Shown here piece by piece: positions 55,806 to 64,000 of a stretch of DNA of 64,000 nt. Under the pieces are notes generated by a model. That model did no database searches. It worked only from the letters and a program-made list of their open reading frames with translations, and had not been told where the DNA came from. Each line of letters opens with the position of its first letter. Position 1 is the stretch's first letter. The stretch is from Saccharopolyspora endophytica (GTDB taxonomy: Bacteria > Actinomycetota > Actinomycetes > Mycobacteriales > Pseudonocardiaceae). The DNA lies in the NCBI RefSeq assembly GCF_018070075.1, contig NZ_JAGPXE010000003.1, positions 434,001-498,000 of the forward strand. Direction: 5' to 3'. A program made the position numbers and the translations under genes.

Positions 55806-57263
55806 TCAGTAGCGGTAGTGCTCGGGCTTGTAGGGGCCCTCGACGTCGACGCCGATGTAGGCGGCCTGCTCCTTGGTCAGCTTGGTCAGCTTCACACCCA
55901 AGGCGTCCAGGTGCAGACGCGCGACCTTCTCATCCAGGTGCTTCGGCAGCACGTAGACGTCCTTGCCGTACTCACCGGGCTTGGTGAACAGCTCGATCTG
56001 CGCGATCGTCTGGTTCGTGAAGCTGTTCGACATCACAAACGACGGGTGGCCGGTGGCGTTACCCAGGTTCAGCAAACGACCCTCCGACAACACGATGATC
56101 GAGTGACCATCGTCGAAGGTGTACTCGTGCACCTGCGGCTTGATCTCCTGCTTGGTCACACCCGGCGTCTTCTCCAAACCGGCCATGTCGATCTCGTTGT
56201 CGAAGTGACCGATGTTGCCCACGATCGCCTGGTGCTTCATCTTGGCCATGTGCTCGGCCTTGATGATGTCGTAATTACCCGTCGTGGTGATGAAGATGTC
56301 CGCGTACTCCACGACATCCTCAAGCGTCTTGACCTCGTAACCCTCCATCGCCGCCTGCAGGGCGCAGATCGGGTCGATCTCGGTCACGATCACCCGGGCA
56401 CCCTGACCCCGCAGCGACTCCGCCGAACCCTTACCCACATCACCGAAACCACAGATCACCGCGACCTTGCCACCGATGAGCACATCCGTGGCGCGGTTGA
56501 TGCCATCCACCAACGAGTGCCGGCAGCCGTACTTGTTGTCGAACTTCGACTTCGTCACCGAGTCGTTGACGTTGATCGCCGGGAACAACAACCCATCGGA
56601 CTTCACCAGCTCGTAGAGCTTGTGAACACCCGTCGTGGTCTCCTCCGTGACACCCTTGATCTCCGCGGCCAGCTTCGTGAACCGCTGCTTGTCCGCCGCC
56701 ACCGACTTGCGCAGCGTCTCCAGAACGACCTTGAACTCCTCCGGGTCATCCGCGCTCGGCTGCGGCACAACACCCGCCGCCTCGAACTCCACACCCTTGT
56801 GGACCAGCAGCGTCGCGTCGCCACCATCGTCGAGGATCATGTTGGCGACCTTGCCGTCACCGAAGTCCCACAACTGGTCCGTGCACCACCAGTAGTCCTC
56901 CAGCGTCTCGCCCTTCCACGCGAACACCGGAACACCCGCCGGGGCTTCCGGGGTGCCCTTGCCCACCACGACCGCGGCAGCGGCCTCGTCCTGGGTGGAG
57001 AAAATGTTGCACGACACCCACCGCACCTCAGCACCCAGCGCGACCAGCGTCTCGATCAGCACCGCAGTCTGCACCGTCATGTGCAGCGAACCCGCGATAC
57101 GGGCGCCCTTGAGCGGCTGCGAAGCCGCGTATTCCTTCCGCGTGGCCATCAGACCCGGCATCTCGTGCTCGGCCAACCGAATCTGGTGCCGACCCGCCTC
57201 GGCCAACCCCAGATCCTTCACGGCGAACTCCAGGCCGTTGACCTTCTGCAACTTGACGCTCAT
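55806..57263 (-). CDS. sahH: S-adenosylhomocysteine hydrolase
   Basis: A 485-residue adenosylhomocysteinase, splitting S-adenosylhomocysteine into adenosine and homocysteine with bound NAD. Seen: [20 protein letters not shown] near 50-70, [15 protein letters not shown], the NAD-binding [20 protein letters not shown], and the C-terminal [20 protein letters not shown] ending YRY. The start follows GAGAGGAAG; the longer frame would translate the riboswitch leader. The third-position GC bias is very strong, as for a highly expressed gene. A probable SAH riboswitch lies 175-255 bp upstream. Confidence 0.97.
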   Translation of the reverse strand: MSVKLQKVNGLEFAVKDLGLAEAGRHQIRLAEHEMPGLMATRKEYAASQPLKGARIAGSLHMTVQTAVLIETLVALGAEVRWVSCNIFSTQDEAAAAVVVGKGTPEAPAGVPVFAWKGETLEDYWWCTDQLWDFGDGKVANMILDDGGDATLLVHKGVEFEAAGVVPQPSADDPEEFKVVLETLRKSVAADKQRFTKLAAEIKGVTEETTTGVHKLYELVKSDGLLFPAINVNDSVTKSKFDNKYGCRHSLVDGINRATDVLIGGKVAVICGFGDVGKGSAESLRGQGARVIVTEIDPICALQAAMEGYEVKTLEDVVEYADIFITTTGNYDIIKAEHMAKMKHQAIVGNIGHFDNEIDMAGLEKTPGVTKQEIKPQVHEYTFDDGHSIIVLSEGRLLNLGNATGHPSFVMSNSFTNQTIAQIELFTKPGEYGKDVYVLPKHLDEKVARLHLDALGVKLTKLTKEQAAYIGVDVEGPYKPEHYRY

Positions 57264-57418
57264 GACTTCCTCTCGGGTGCAAAGATTCATCGACGATCGA
57301 GTCCGCATTGGACTGCTTCGGCGGAGGTGCCGGATGGCGATCGCACGGGGTCGGCGAAGATTCGGCTCAGCACGACCCGGCATCGTCGGCCGTCGGCCGT
57401 GATCCCTCTCGCGACATC

Positions 57419-57446
57419 AAAAAAGGCACCTCCGTCAGGAGGCGCC
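57419..57446 (-). terminator. Regulated intrinsic terminator in the sahH leader
   Basis: On the minus strand GGCGCCTCC (57446-57438), loop TGAC, GGAGGTGCC (57433-57425), then six T (57424-57419). A complete intrinsic terminator with U-run, 155 bases before the sahH start. Its 5' arm overlaps the riboswitch pseudoknot. Confidence 0.85.
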
Positions 57447-57518
57447 CTTACCGTGCTGTCCCTTTACCCCGCCGGCCGAGCGTGGCGGACGTGAAGTCCG
57501 TTGCAGCGCCTCTCAGCC
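57438..57518 (-). ncRNA. SAH riboswitch aptamer upstream of sahH
   Basis: On the minus strand: GGCTGAG (57518-57512) pairs with CTCGGCC (about 57480-57474) as P1; the conserved core GGCGCTGCAACGG follows; GGAC-TTCAC-GTCC forms P2; GCCACGCTCGG resembles the SAH-riboswitch CCAGGCUCG. After a variable part, TAAGGGCGCCTC lets GCGCCTC (57445-57439) pair with GAGGCGC (57512-57506) in the pseudoknot. This matches the known architecture as I recall it (GAGGAGCGCUGCAA ... CCAGGCUCG ... AACGGCGCUC). SAH binding would form the pseudoknot, break the terminator and raise sahH expression. Confidence 0.8.
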
Positions 57519-57630
57519 AGCGGTCGCACTCCTGATCGGAGCGCATCGAGTCGGTCGAACCCGGCGTGCCCAAAATTCTGGTGACGCCCGGGGACTTTGT
57601 CAAGCTGCCAGGTCGGAGCGCCCGCCTCCC

Positions 57631-57658
57631 CGAACATCACCGGAACAGGTGATGTTCG
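57631..57658. promoter_or_regulatory. Perfect 11-bp inverted repeat upstream of the galactan glycosyltransferase
   Basis: CGAACATCACC (57631-57641) and GGTGATGTTCG (57648-57658) around six bases. It lies between the divergent sahH leader and glycosyltransferase, about 100 bp before the latter. Operator is more likely than terminator, since it is between divergent genes. Confidence 0.45.
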
Positions 57659-57753
57659 TCGGACCGGCGGTCGCGCCTTCCTGCGCTGCGCGCGCGGGCG
57701 CGATAGACACGAGCGACAAACCGTTGAGATCAAAGCTAAAGAATGCGGCGCTC

Positions 57754-59670
57754 ATGACACTTGTTGGCGGCATCCGTGAAGTGGACGAGAACGAGACGCT
57801 CCAAGCCGAACGTCAGGACGAACCCCGGCGGGGAAATCCCGGCCCGGCCATGGCCATGCGGACGTTCTTCACACCTCCGTTCGCCAGCCTGCCCGTGGAT
57901 CTCTACGCCAAGATCGAGGACGGCGCCGCCACCCGGCACCGCAACGCGGTGACGGTCCACCCGCACAGCGCGGTGTCCACCTCGACCTACTTCGGGCGCT
58001 TCCCCGCCAGCTACTGGCAGCGCTGGACCTCCGCCGCCGAGGTGACCGTCCGCGCGAGCGTCAGCGGCGCCGGGATCGTGCGCGTGATGGCGTCGGACTC
58101 GCGAGGCGGAGCCCGCACGCTGCACACCGAACGGGTCGCGGGAAGGACCACCGAGTCCCAGGTGTGCTGGACCCTGGACATCGGCAAGTTCGTCGACGGC
58201 GGTGCGATCTGGCTCGAACTCATCACCGAGGCCGACTCGCTGCAGGTCGCCGACGTCGCGTGGTTCGTGCCGAACCCGCCGCGCAGCCGCCCCACCTCCG
58301 CGGTGCTGTGCACCCACAACCGCCCCGACGACTGCCTGAACACGCTGCGCGCGCTGGCGGCCGACCCCGCGGCGATGAGCGCGCTGTCGGCGGTCTACGT
58401 GGTCGACCAGGGTGACGACACCCTCGAGTCCCGCGAGTCGTTCGAGTCCGTCCGGGAGATGTTCGGCGGTCTGCTGCACTACCGGCGTCAGCGGAACCTC
58501 GGTGGCGCAGGCGGTTTCACCCGCGGGCTGCACGAGACGCTCGCCGACGACGAGAGCGCGGCCAACGCGCTGTTCATGGACGACGACATCCTCCTGGAAC
58601 CGGACACGGTCGTGCGGATGACGACGTTCGCCAACTCCGCCGTCGAACCGATCGTCGTCGGCTCGCAGATGCTGCAGCTGCTGCACCCGTACCGGATCCA
58701 CGTCTCCGCCGAGCACGCCCGCTTCACCACCATCGAACCCGGCCTGGCCGTCGACGGCGGTCTGGACCGCGCCGACCTCACCGAGGAGCTGCAGGAGCGG
58801 CGGGTCGACGCCGACTACAACGCCTGGTGGTGCTGCCTGCTGCCCTCGGAGATCGTGCGCGACGCCGGCTACCCCATCCCGATGTTCTTCCAGTGGGACG
58901 ACGTCGAGTTCGGCTACCGCATCCGCGGGCGCGGCCACGCGACGGTCACGCTGCCGGGGGCGGCGGTGTGGCACGCCGACTTCGACTGGAAGGACGAGGA
59001 CAGCTGGGTCCGATACTTCACCTTGCGGAACGCGCTGATCATCGACGCGCTGCACGGTGACTTCGACGGGACCGCCAGCGCGAAGGTCTTCCTCCGCTGG
59101 GCCGCCGAATGCCTGGTGTCGATGCGCTACGGCCAGGCCGAGGTGCTCCTCGCGGCGGTGGAGGACTTCCTCGCCGGTCCGGACGTGCTGCGCGACGGCG
59201 ACGCCTCGACGATCGCCCGGATCGCGAGGATCCGCGCCCCGCACGGCGAGACCGCGCGGCACAAGCCTTCGCAGGTACCCGGCCTGACCGGCGCGTCCCG
59301 GCCGATCGCCAAGGCAGGTCCGCACCCGGCCCGGCGCAGGCTCGTGCTGGCCAAGCGCCTGGTCTGGCACCTGCTCGGCAAGGTCGGCGGTTCGGCGTCC
59401 ATCTCGTCCGGCGACGCCCACTGGTGGCACGTCGGGCTCTTCGAGACCGCGGTGGTCACCGACGCCTCCCAGGAGTCGGTGTCGGTCCGCAGGGTCGATC
59501 GCGACGAGCTGCGCCGCATCGGCGCGAAGGTGCTGCGCACGGCGTTGCGGCTGCACCGCGAGGGGGATCGGGCGCGCGGTGCGTGGCGTGAAGGCCACCG
59601 CTCGCTCACCAGCAGGGAGAACTGGACACGCCTGTTCCAGCTCGACGAAACCAACGCTTCCAAGGAGTAG
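57754..59670 (+). CDS. glfT2: Galactofuranosyltransferase GlfT2-like
   Basis: A 638-residue glycosyltransferase, the same length as mycobacterial GlfT2 (637), which extends the cell-wall galactan from UDP-galactofuranose. Order: N-terminal beta-barrel (residues to about 185), then a GT-A domain with VLCTHNRPDDCLNTLRALA, the metal-binding FMDDDILLEP (Asp about 276-278), the catalytic-base region FQWDDVEFGYRI (about 380) and VWHADFDWKDE with its conserved His; the C-terminal part is helical. The start at 57754 is chosen by length; its ribosome site is weak. The methyltransferase gene follows after three bases. Confidence 0.92.
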   Translation: MTLVGGIREVDENETLQAERQDEPRRGNPGPAMAMRTFFTPPFASLPVDLYAKIEDGAATRHRNAVTVHPHSAVSTSTYFGRFPASYWQRWTSAAEVTVRASVSGAGIVRVMASDSRGGARTLHTERVAGRTTESQVCWTLDIGKFVDGGAIWLELITEADSLQVADVAWFVPNPPRSRPTSAVLCTHNRPDDCLNTLRALAADPAAMSALSAVYVVDQGDDTLESRESFESVREMFGGLLHYRRQRNLGGAGGFTRGLHETLADDESAANALFMDDDILLEPDTVVRMTTFANSAVEPIVVGSQMLQLLHPYRIHVSAEHARFTTIEPGLAVDGGLDRADLTEELQERRVDADYNAWWCCLLPSEIVRDAGYPIPMFFQWDDVEFGYRIRGRGHATVTLPGAAVWHADFDWKDEDSWVRYFTLRNALIIDALHGDFDGTASAKVFLRWAAECLVSMRYGQAEVLLAAVEDFLAGPDVLRDGDASTIARIARIRAPHGETARHKPSQVPGLTGASRPIAKAGPHPARRRLVLAKRLVWHLLGKVGGSASISSGDAHWWHVGLFETAVVTDASQESVSVRRVDRDELRRIGAKVLRTALRLHREGDRARGAWREGHRSLTSRENWTRLFQLDETNASKE

Positions 59671-59673
59671 ATC

Positions 59674-60516
59674 GTGAACATGCTGTCCCGCGTTCTCACC
59701 CCCGTGCGGGCCGCCGCACGGGAGAAGTTGCAGCGAGCGGTCTCCGAGGCCGTCGCGGGCGTGATCCGCCCCGAGATCGACCGCGCCGTCAACGCCACCC
59801 GCGACTTCGAGATGCGGTCCCGCCGCGACCTGTTCGCCGCCGGTGAGCGCGACGCCGCGGTCTCCACCGCGCGGCTCGTCCACCAGGAGATGGCCTCGGC
59901 GCGGATGCTGCCCAACCCCATCGCCACCCTCAACCACGCGCTGTCGCTGGCCCCGGCCGAGGGCATGGCGCTGGAGTTCGGCGTCTACTCCGGCAAGACG
60001 CTCACCGAGATCGCCCGCTCCCGCAAGGGCGTCGACGTCTACGGCTTCGACTCGTTCGAGGGCCTGCCGGAGCACTGGCGGGCCGGGTTCCCGGAGGGCA
60101 CCTTCGGCGGCGAGATGCTCCCCGACGGCCCGCCGGCGGTGGAGGGCGCGGAGCTGGTGGTCGGCTGGTTCGACGACACGCTGCCGAAGTTCCTGGAGAC
60201 CCATCCGGGCCCGGTGGCGTTCCTGCACGTCGACTGCGACATCTACTCCTCCACCAAGACCGTGCTGGAGCTCGTCGGCCCGCGTCTGCGGCCTGGCAGC
60301 ATCGTGGTGTTCGACGAGTTCTTCAACTACCCGGGCTGGCAGTTCGGCGAGTACCGCGCCTGGGGGGAGCACGTCGACGCGACCGGTTGGAAGTTCTCCT
60401 ACGAAGCCTTCACCATCGACAACGAACAGGTGGCCGTCCGGCTGACCGACGTCGGTTCTACCGTGGACATCGAGAGGTTCGCGCCGGCTCCCCGCGCCGC
60501 GGTTCAGCAGCGCTGA
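59674..60516 (+). CDS. TylF/macrocin-type SAM-dependent methyltransferase
   Basis: A 280-residue protein. About 90 N-terminal residues are helical and charged; the rest is a class I methyltransferase: LEFGVYSGKTLTEIAR (motif I), YGFDSFEGLPEHWR, LHVDCDIYSSTKT (metal-binding Asp region) and VFDEFFNYPGWQFGE. This wording is that of sugar O-methyltransferases of the TylF group. AAGGAG lies six bases before the GTG. Its tight link to a GlfT2-like gene suggests methylation of a galactan or related glycan, which is inference. Confidence 0.85.
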   Translation: MNMLSRVLTPVRAAAREKLQRAVSEAVAGVIRPEIDRAVNATRDFEMRSRRDLFAAGERDAAVSTARLVHQEMASARMLPNPIATLNHALSLAPAEGMALEFGVYSGKTLTEIARSRKGVDVYGFDSFEGLPEHWRAGFPEGTFGGEMLPDGPPAVEGAELVVGWFDDTLPKFLETHPGPVAFLHVDCDIYSSTKTVLELVGPRLRPGSIVVFDEFFNYPGWQFGEYRAWGEHVDATGWKFSYEAFTIDNEQVAVRLTDVGSTVDIERFAPAPRAAVQQR

Positions 60517-60527
60517 ACGCGTCGTCC

Positions 60528-60581
60528 CGCCCGCCCGGCACCGGGCGGGCGTCCGGGGGTCCGCCGGCACGGGGCCGGCGG
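60528..60581 (+). terminator. Two tandem terminator hairpins
   Basis: CGCCCGCCCGG (60528-60538), CA, then its complement (60541-60551); and CCGCCGGC (60561-60568), five bases, GCCGGCGG (60574-60581). They follow the methyltransferase stop by 12 bases and separate it from the GGDEF/EAL gene. Confidence 0.65.
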
Positions 60582-60619
60582 GGTGTGGTCGTCGGCGTCC
60601 GCCTCGGGAGCGGAGGGCC

Positions 60620-63388
60620 ATGACTGAGAGCGACCGGCTGGACGGGGCGTCCGGGCTGGACGAGGAGCTCCGCGACCTGGCCTGCGAGGTCAACCGGGCC
60701 GCCGCGTGGAGCTACCGGTTCTCCGACGGCGACCTGCGCTGGTCGGCGGGGATGGCGAGCCTGCTGCAGGTCGACGAGGGCGATCCTGATGAGCTCCCGC
60801 GCAGGCTGCGGGAGCTCATCGCGCCGCTGGTGCATTCCGCCGCGACCAGGCAGGCGGACGGTTCGCAGTCCGTCGAGGAGCCGTTCGAGACGCCGTCCGG
60901 CGAGCGGCGTGCGATCTTCCTGCGTTGCTGCACCACGCTGCACGGTCCCGAGCGGTGCCTGGTCGGGATCGCGGTGGACGTGGCGTACCCGCTGAGCGAG
61001 GAGAGCCACGACACCGACATCGCCGACCGCTACCGGCGGCTGATCGAGCTGAACCCGGACGCGGTGTGCGTGCACCAGGACGGCGTCACCGTCTACGTCA
61101 ACCCCGCCGGGGTGCGGATGATGAACGCCTCCTCCCCCGACGAGATCGTCGGGCACCCCATCACCGAGTTCGTCGCCGAGCACGCGCGAGCGGAGTTGTT
61201 CTCGCGGCTGTCGGTGGCCAACGACCCGGGCACGACCACGGAGCCCGCCGAGGCGGAGATGATCCGGGTCGACGGGTCTCGGATGCTGGTCGAGTCGATC
61301 GCGGTGCGCACCAGCTGGCACGGTCGCCCGGCGTTCCAGGTGATCCTGCGCGACGTCACCGCGCAGCGGGAGGCCGAGGCCGCGCTGCGCTACCAGGCGG
61401 CGCTGGTCGAGAACGTCAGCAACGCCATCATCGCCACCACCTGGAAGGGCGTGGTGACCAGCTGGAACCCGGCCGCCGAGACAATCTACGGCTACTCCTC
61501 GGCGCAGGCGCGCGGGCGAGAGGTCTCCGAGGTCGTGGGCGCCGCGATCGACCCGGCCGCGCTGCTGGCCGTGGGCGGCACCGTCGAGGCCAAGCACCGG
61601 CACGCCGACGGGTCGCCGGTGCAGGTGCGGATCTCGGCGGCGGAGATGAGCGACGGCTACGTGCTGGTGTGCACCGACGAGACGGCGCGGCGCCGGGCCG
61701 AGAAGCGCTACGCGACGGTGGTCAGCCTGCTCGACGAGGGCGTGCTGGTCATCGACGAGGGCGGCAAGGTCGTGATGGCCAACCCGGCGGCCACGTCCAT
61801 CCTCGGCGCCCAGGAGGAGGACATCGTGGGCACCCGCCCGGAGTCGTGGGTGACCTTCGACGAGGACGACAACCGGCTCCCGCAGGCGCCGTCCCTGCGC
61901 ACGCGGCTCACCGGTGAGCCGGAGAACCGGCGCGTGGCGCGCTTCGAGCGCTCCGACGGCAGCAGCGTGTGGCTGGCGATCTCGGCGCGGTCGCTGACCG
62001 CGGACGACTCGCCGCCGCACCGGACGCTGGTGTCGTTCACCGACATCACCGAGCCGCGCGCGTTCCGCAAGCGGCTGGAGCGGGAGGCCACCCACGACCC
62101 GCTGACCGGGCTGGCGAACCGGACGATGGTGCTGCGCAGGTTGCAGGCGGCGATGCGCAAGCCCGATCGCACGGTCACGACCGGTGTGATGTTCATCGAC
62201 CTGGACAAGTTCAAGATCATCAACGATTCGCTGGGCCACGTCGTCGGTGACGAGGTCCTGCGGGTGACCGGTGAGCGCCTCCGCACCGTGATGCACTCCG
62301 CCGAGCAGGTCGGCAGGCACGGCGGCGACGAGTTCGTGGTGCTGGTGCATGACGAGGACGGCGGTTCGTCCCTGGGCGCCCTGGCCGACGCGATCCGGCG
62401 GCGGCTCACCGAGCCGATCACCGTCGAGGGCAGGCAGCTGCACGTCGACGCCAGCATCGGGATCGTGCTCGTCCCGCCCGACGACCCGCGCACCGCCGAG
62501 GACGTGCTGCGCGATGCCGACGTGGCCATGTACGAGGCGAAGACGCGCGGCCGCGGGCGCGCGGCGTTCTTCGACGTCCAGCTGCGCGAGCGCCTGCAGC
62601 GCTACCTTGAGTTGGAGCAGGACCTGCGCTCGGCGGTCGACCGCGGCGAGCTCTGGCTGGCCTACCAGCCGATCGTGAACCTGCACGCCAACCGCGTCGG
62701 CGGCGTCGAAGCGCTGCTGCGCTGGACCCACCCGGTGCACGGGCCGGTCTCCCCTGAGGAGTTCATCTCGTTGGCCGAGGAGAGCGATCTGATCCACCAC
62801 ATCGGGTCCTGGGCGCTGTCCACCGCGATCGAGCAGATGGCCGATTTCCGGAATCGCTACGGCCTCGACCTACGGGTGAAGGCCAACCTGTCGGTGCGCC
62901 AGTTGGAGGACCCGGGTCTTCCGGAGACGGTGGACGAGGCGCTGCGCAAATCGGGGCTGTCCGCCAAGTCGTTGTCGCTGGAGATCACCGAGAGCGCGCT
63001 CATGCACGACCCGGTCACCGCCACCCGCATGCTGCAGGAGCTGCGCCGGTACGGGATCAGGCTGGCCATCGACGACTTCGGGACCGGCTACTCGTCTCTG
63101 GCGCAGCTGCTGCGGCTGCCGCTGGACTCGTTGAAGATCGACCGGTCGTTCATCGACGGCATCGCACGCTCCCACGACGCCGAGGCGCTGGTCAACAGCA
63201 TCATGGCGATGGCCCACGCGGTCGACCTCGCGGTGATCGCCGAGGGCGTGGAGACCGCCGAGCAGCTTGAGGTGCTGCGGCGGCTGGGCTGCGACCAGGC
63301 GCAGGGCTACTACCTGGGCCGACCGGCTCCGATCGAGGGCCTGGCCGCGACCATCGATCTCGCGGACCGGCGCACGAGGATCGAATGA
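60620..63388 (+). CDS. PAS-GGDEF-EAL cyclic-di-GMP signalling protein
   Basis: A 922-residue soluble protein. After a 130-residue N-terminal sensor-like region come three PAS-type domains (starting about 137, 255 and 361), a GGDEF domain (about 480-640) with an intact RHGGDEF near 566, and an EAL domain (about 660-915) with EALLR near 697, ITESAL, DDFGTGYSSL, KIDRSF and EGVE. Both active sites look complete; the inhibitory I-site before GGDEF is not (HSAE instead of RxxD). It could make and break cyclic di-GMP according to a PAS-sensed signal. GGAGG precedes the ATG. Confidence 0.94.
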   Translation: MTESDRLDGASGLDEELRDLACEVNRAAAWSYRFSDGDLRWSAGMASLLQVDEGDPDELPRRLRELIAPLVHSAATRQADGSQSVEEPFETPSGERRAIFLRCCTTLHGPERCLVGIAVDVAYPLSEESHDTDIADRYRRLIELNPDAVCVHQDGVTVYVNPAGVRMMNASSPDEIVGHPITEFVAEHARAELFSRLSVANDPGTTTEPAEAEMIRVDGSRMLVESIAVRTSWHGRPAFQVILRDVTAQREAEAALRYQAALVENVSNAIIATTWKGVVTSWNPAAETIYGYSSAQARGREVSEVVGAAIDPAALLAVGGTVEAKHRHADGSPVQVRISAAEMSDGYVLVCTDETARRRAEKRYATVVSLLDEGVLVIDEGGKVVMANPAATSILGAQEEDIVGTRPESWVTFDEDDNRLPQAPSLRTRLTGEPENRRVARFERSDGSSVWLAISARSLTADDSPPHRTLVSFTDITEPRAFRKRLEREATHDPLTGLANRTMVLRRLQAAMRKPDRTVTTGVMFIDLDKFKIINDSLGHVVGDEVLRVTGERLRTVMHSAEQVGRHGGDEFVVLVHDEDGGSSLGALADAIRRRLTEPITVEGRQLHVDASIGIVLVPPDDPRTAEDVLRDADVAMYEAKTRGRGRAAFFDVQLRERLQRYLELEQDLRSAVDRGELWLAYQPIVNLHANRVGGVEALLRWTHPVHGPVSPEEFISLAEESDLIHHIGSWALSTAIEQMADFRNRYGLDLRVKANLSVRQLEDPGLPETVDEALRKSGLSAKSLSLEITESALMHDPVTATRMLQELRRYGIRLAIDDFGTGYSSLAQLLRLPLDSLKIDRSFIDGIARSHDAEALVNSIMAMAHAVDLAVIAEGVETAEQLEVLRRLGCDQAQGYYLGRPAPIEGLAATIDLADRRTRIE

Positions 63389-63426
63389 GGCGGGTCGCGC
63401 GGCGCGGCCCGTATATCCTCGAACGC

Positions 63427-63921
63427 ATGCGGCGGACGTCCCTGGCTCACTGGCCCTGTTCGATCGCGCGCGCCTTGGACCTGCTGGGCGACCAGTGGAC
63501 GCCGCTGGTGCTGCGGGAGGCGTTCTACGGGGTCCGGCGCTTCGACGACTTCCAGTCCTCGCTGGGCATCGCCCGCAACACGCTGGCCGAACGCCTGCGC
63601 CGGCTCGTCGACGAAGGCCTGTTCGACAAGCGGGCCTACCAGGACGATCCGCCGCGCTACGACTACGTCCTCACCGACAAGGGCCGCGACTTCTACGGCG
63701 TCCTGGCGGCCATGGCGCGCTGGGGCGACCGCTGGCTGTCCGGTGAGGAGGGCGCGCCGGTGGTGCTGCACCACCGCACGTGCGACCACGACACCCACGC
63801 CGAGGTGGTCTGCGCGGCCTGCCGCGAGCCGCTGCGGGCCGAGGACACCACGTCCCACCTCGGCCCCGGCTATCCCTCCCGGCTGGCCGAGCGGCCCGAT
63901 GTGCGGGCCCGCTTCGGTTGA
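63427..63921 (+). CDS. HxlR family transcriptional regulator
   Basis: A 164-residue winged-helix regulator (HWPCSIARALDLLGDQWTPL, then RRFDDFQSSLGIARNTLAER, LRRLVDEGLFDKR). A Cys near the N-terminus (WPCSIARAL) is conserved in the family and can be redox- or aldehyde-sensing. The C-terminus adds a small Cys pair (CAACREPL) that may bind a metal. The ATG at 63427 is preferred; the ATG at 63385 overlaps the GGDEF/EAL stop. A TATATC ten bases upstream could be the -10 of a near-leaderless transcript. Confidence 0.88.
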   Translation: MRRTSLAHWPCSIARALDLLGDQWTPLVLREAFYGVRRFDDFQSSLGIARNTLAERLRRLVDEGLFDKRAYQDDPPRYDYVLTDKGRDFYGVLAAMARWGDRWLSGEEGAPVVLHHRTCDHDTHAEVVCAACREPLRAEDTTSHLGPGYPSRLAERPDVRARFG

Positions 63922-63925
63922 GCGG

Positions 63926-64000
63926 TCACAGATCCCGGACCAGGTCCAGGGCGCGTCCCAGGGTGGTGAGCCGTTCGTCCAGGGTGTCGCCCGCGGGGTA
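63926..64000 (-). CDS. Unidentified protein, C-terminal 24 residues (cut by window edge)
   Basis: An open minus-strand frame enters from beyond the window and ends at TGA (63928-63926), reading DTLDERLTTLGRALDLVRDL at its end, a helical tail. It converges with the HxlR gene with four bases between. Too short to identify. Confidence 0.5.
   Translation of the reverse strand, partial: YPAGDTLDERLTTLGRALDLVRDL

Noticed and set aside
57736-62800. Two long minus-strand open frames opposite glfT2 and the GGDEF-EAL gene
   Set aside because: Antisense frames produced by high third-position GC; no start signals or known motifs, while the plus-strand genes are complete.

Overview
The window is high-GC DNA (roughly 70% by eye) with frequent GTG starts, four-base ATGA/GTGA gene overlaps, GGAGG ribosome sites and many regulators. 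It looks like a chromosomal piece of an actinobacterium. A GlfT2-like galactofuranosyltransferase, a SigL/RslA-like sigma/anti-sigma pair, a DevR-like regulator beside an Hrp1-like CBS protein, DUF5313 and an ABC sugar importer without its own ATPase all fit the mycobacteria/Pseudonocardiaceae side of the phylum. A Saccharopolyspora-like organism is my best guess, but no rRNA or tRNA is present to settle it.

Layout. 1-4.4 kb: an acyl-CoA ligase (cut by the window edge) and a reductase, then a nitronate monooxygenase-like enzyme with a PadR regulator and an NTF2-like protein behind a PadR-type palindrome. 4.4-4.6 kb: a hairpin-ended element flanked by 12-bp direct repeats. 4.6-9.9 kb: secreted nuclease, MFS exporter and a four-carbon acid-sugar cassette (DUF1537 kinase, PdxA2-like dehydrogenase, DeoR). 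9.9-14.5 kb: a soluble HAMP/GAF hybrid kinase, DevR-like regulator and Hrp1-like CBS protein. 14.6-17.2 kb: CopA/CopZ copper export with CsoR-type operators. 17.3-19.4 kb: Rieske protein and a SigL-like sigma operon. 19.3-25.4 kb: lipoate-ligase-like and VOC proteins, a phosphoesterase-polymerase DNA repair protein, a 24-bp tandem repeat, and an alcohol dehydrogenase/amidohydrolase/DUF59 trio of the kind found with propane monooxygenases. 25.5-34.6 kb: assorted metabolic and regulatory genes (cold shock, enoyl-CoA hydratase, PhoX, OhrR-like MarR, XRE-cupin, SDR, threonine dehydratase, thiolase/DUF35, phosphotriesterase-like).

34.6-45.0 kb is a clear insertion of about 10 kb. A near-identical 263-bp segment occurs at both ends (34645-34907 and 44696-44958). 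The left copy carries only the 5' end of a gene that is intact at the right. Between them lie a frameshifted glutamate-synthase remnant, a gene-poor stretch, a beta-galactoside uptake operon (binding protein, two permeases, GH2 beta-galactosidase) and a flavin disulfide reductase.

45-64 kb: adenine/adenosine deaminase, a stress-promoter-driven DJ-1/PfpI protein, a DivIVA-domain protein with seven decapeptide repeats, a secreted NAGPA-family protein, a divergent LacI-controlled locus (HisD-family dehydrogenase plus MHS transporter) with two GTTTACGTAAAC-type operators, an Acg-like nitroreductase, and S-adenosylhomocysteine hydrolase. The hydrolase leader contains what reads as an SAH riboswitch whose pseudoknot overlaps an intrinsic terminator. 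A galactan glycosyltransferase/methyltransferase pair, a PAS-GGDEF-EAL protein and an HxlR regulator follow.

The most striking items are the SAH riboswitch/terminator switch, the duplicated-end lactose island, the LacI/HisD-paralogue locus and the DivIVA repeat protein. No CRISPR array, rRNA or tRNA was found. All family assignments come from reading motifs, not from database searches.
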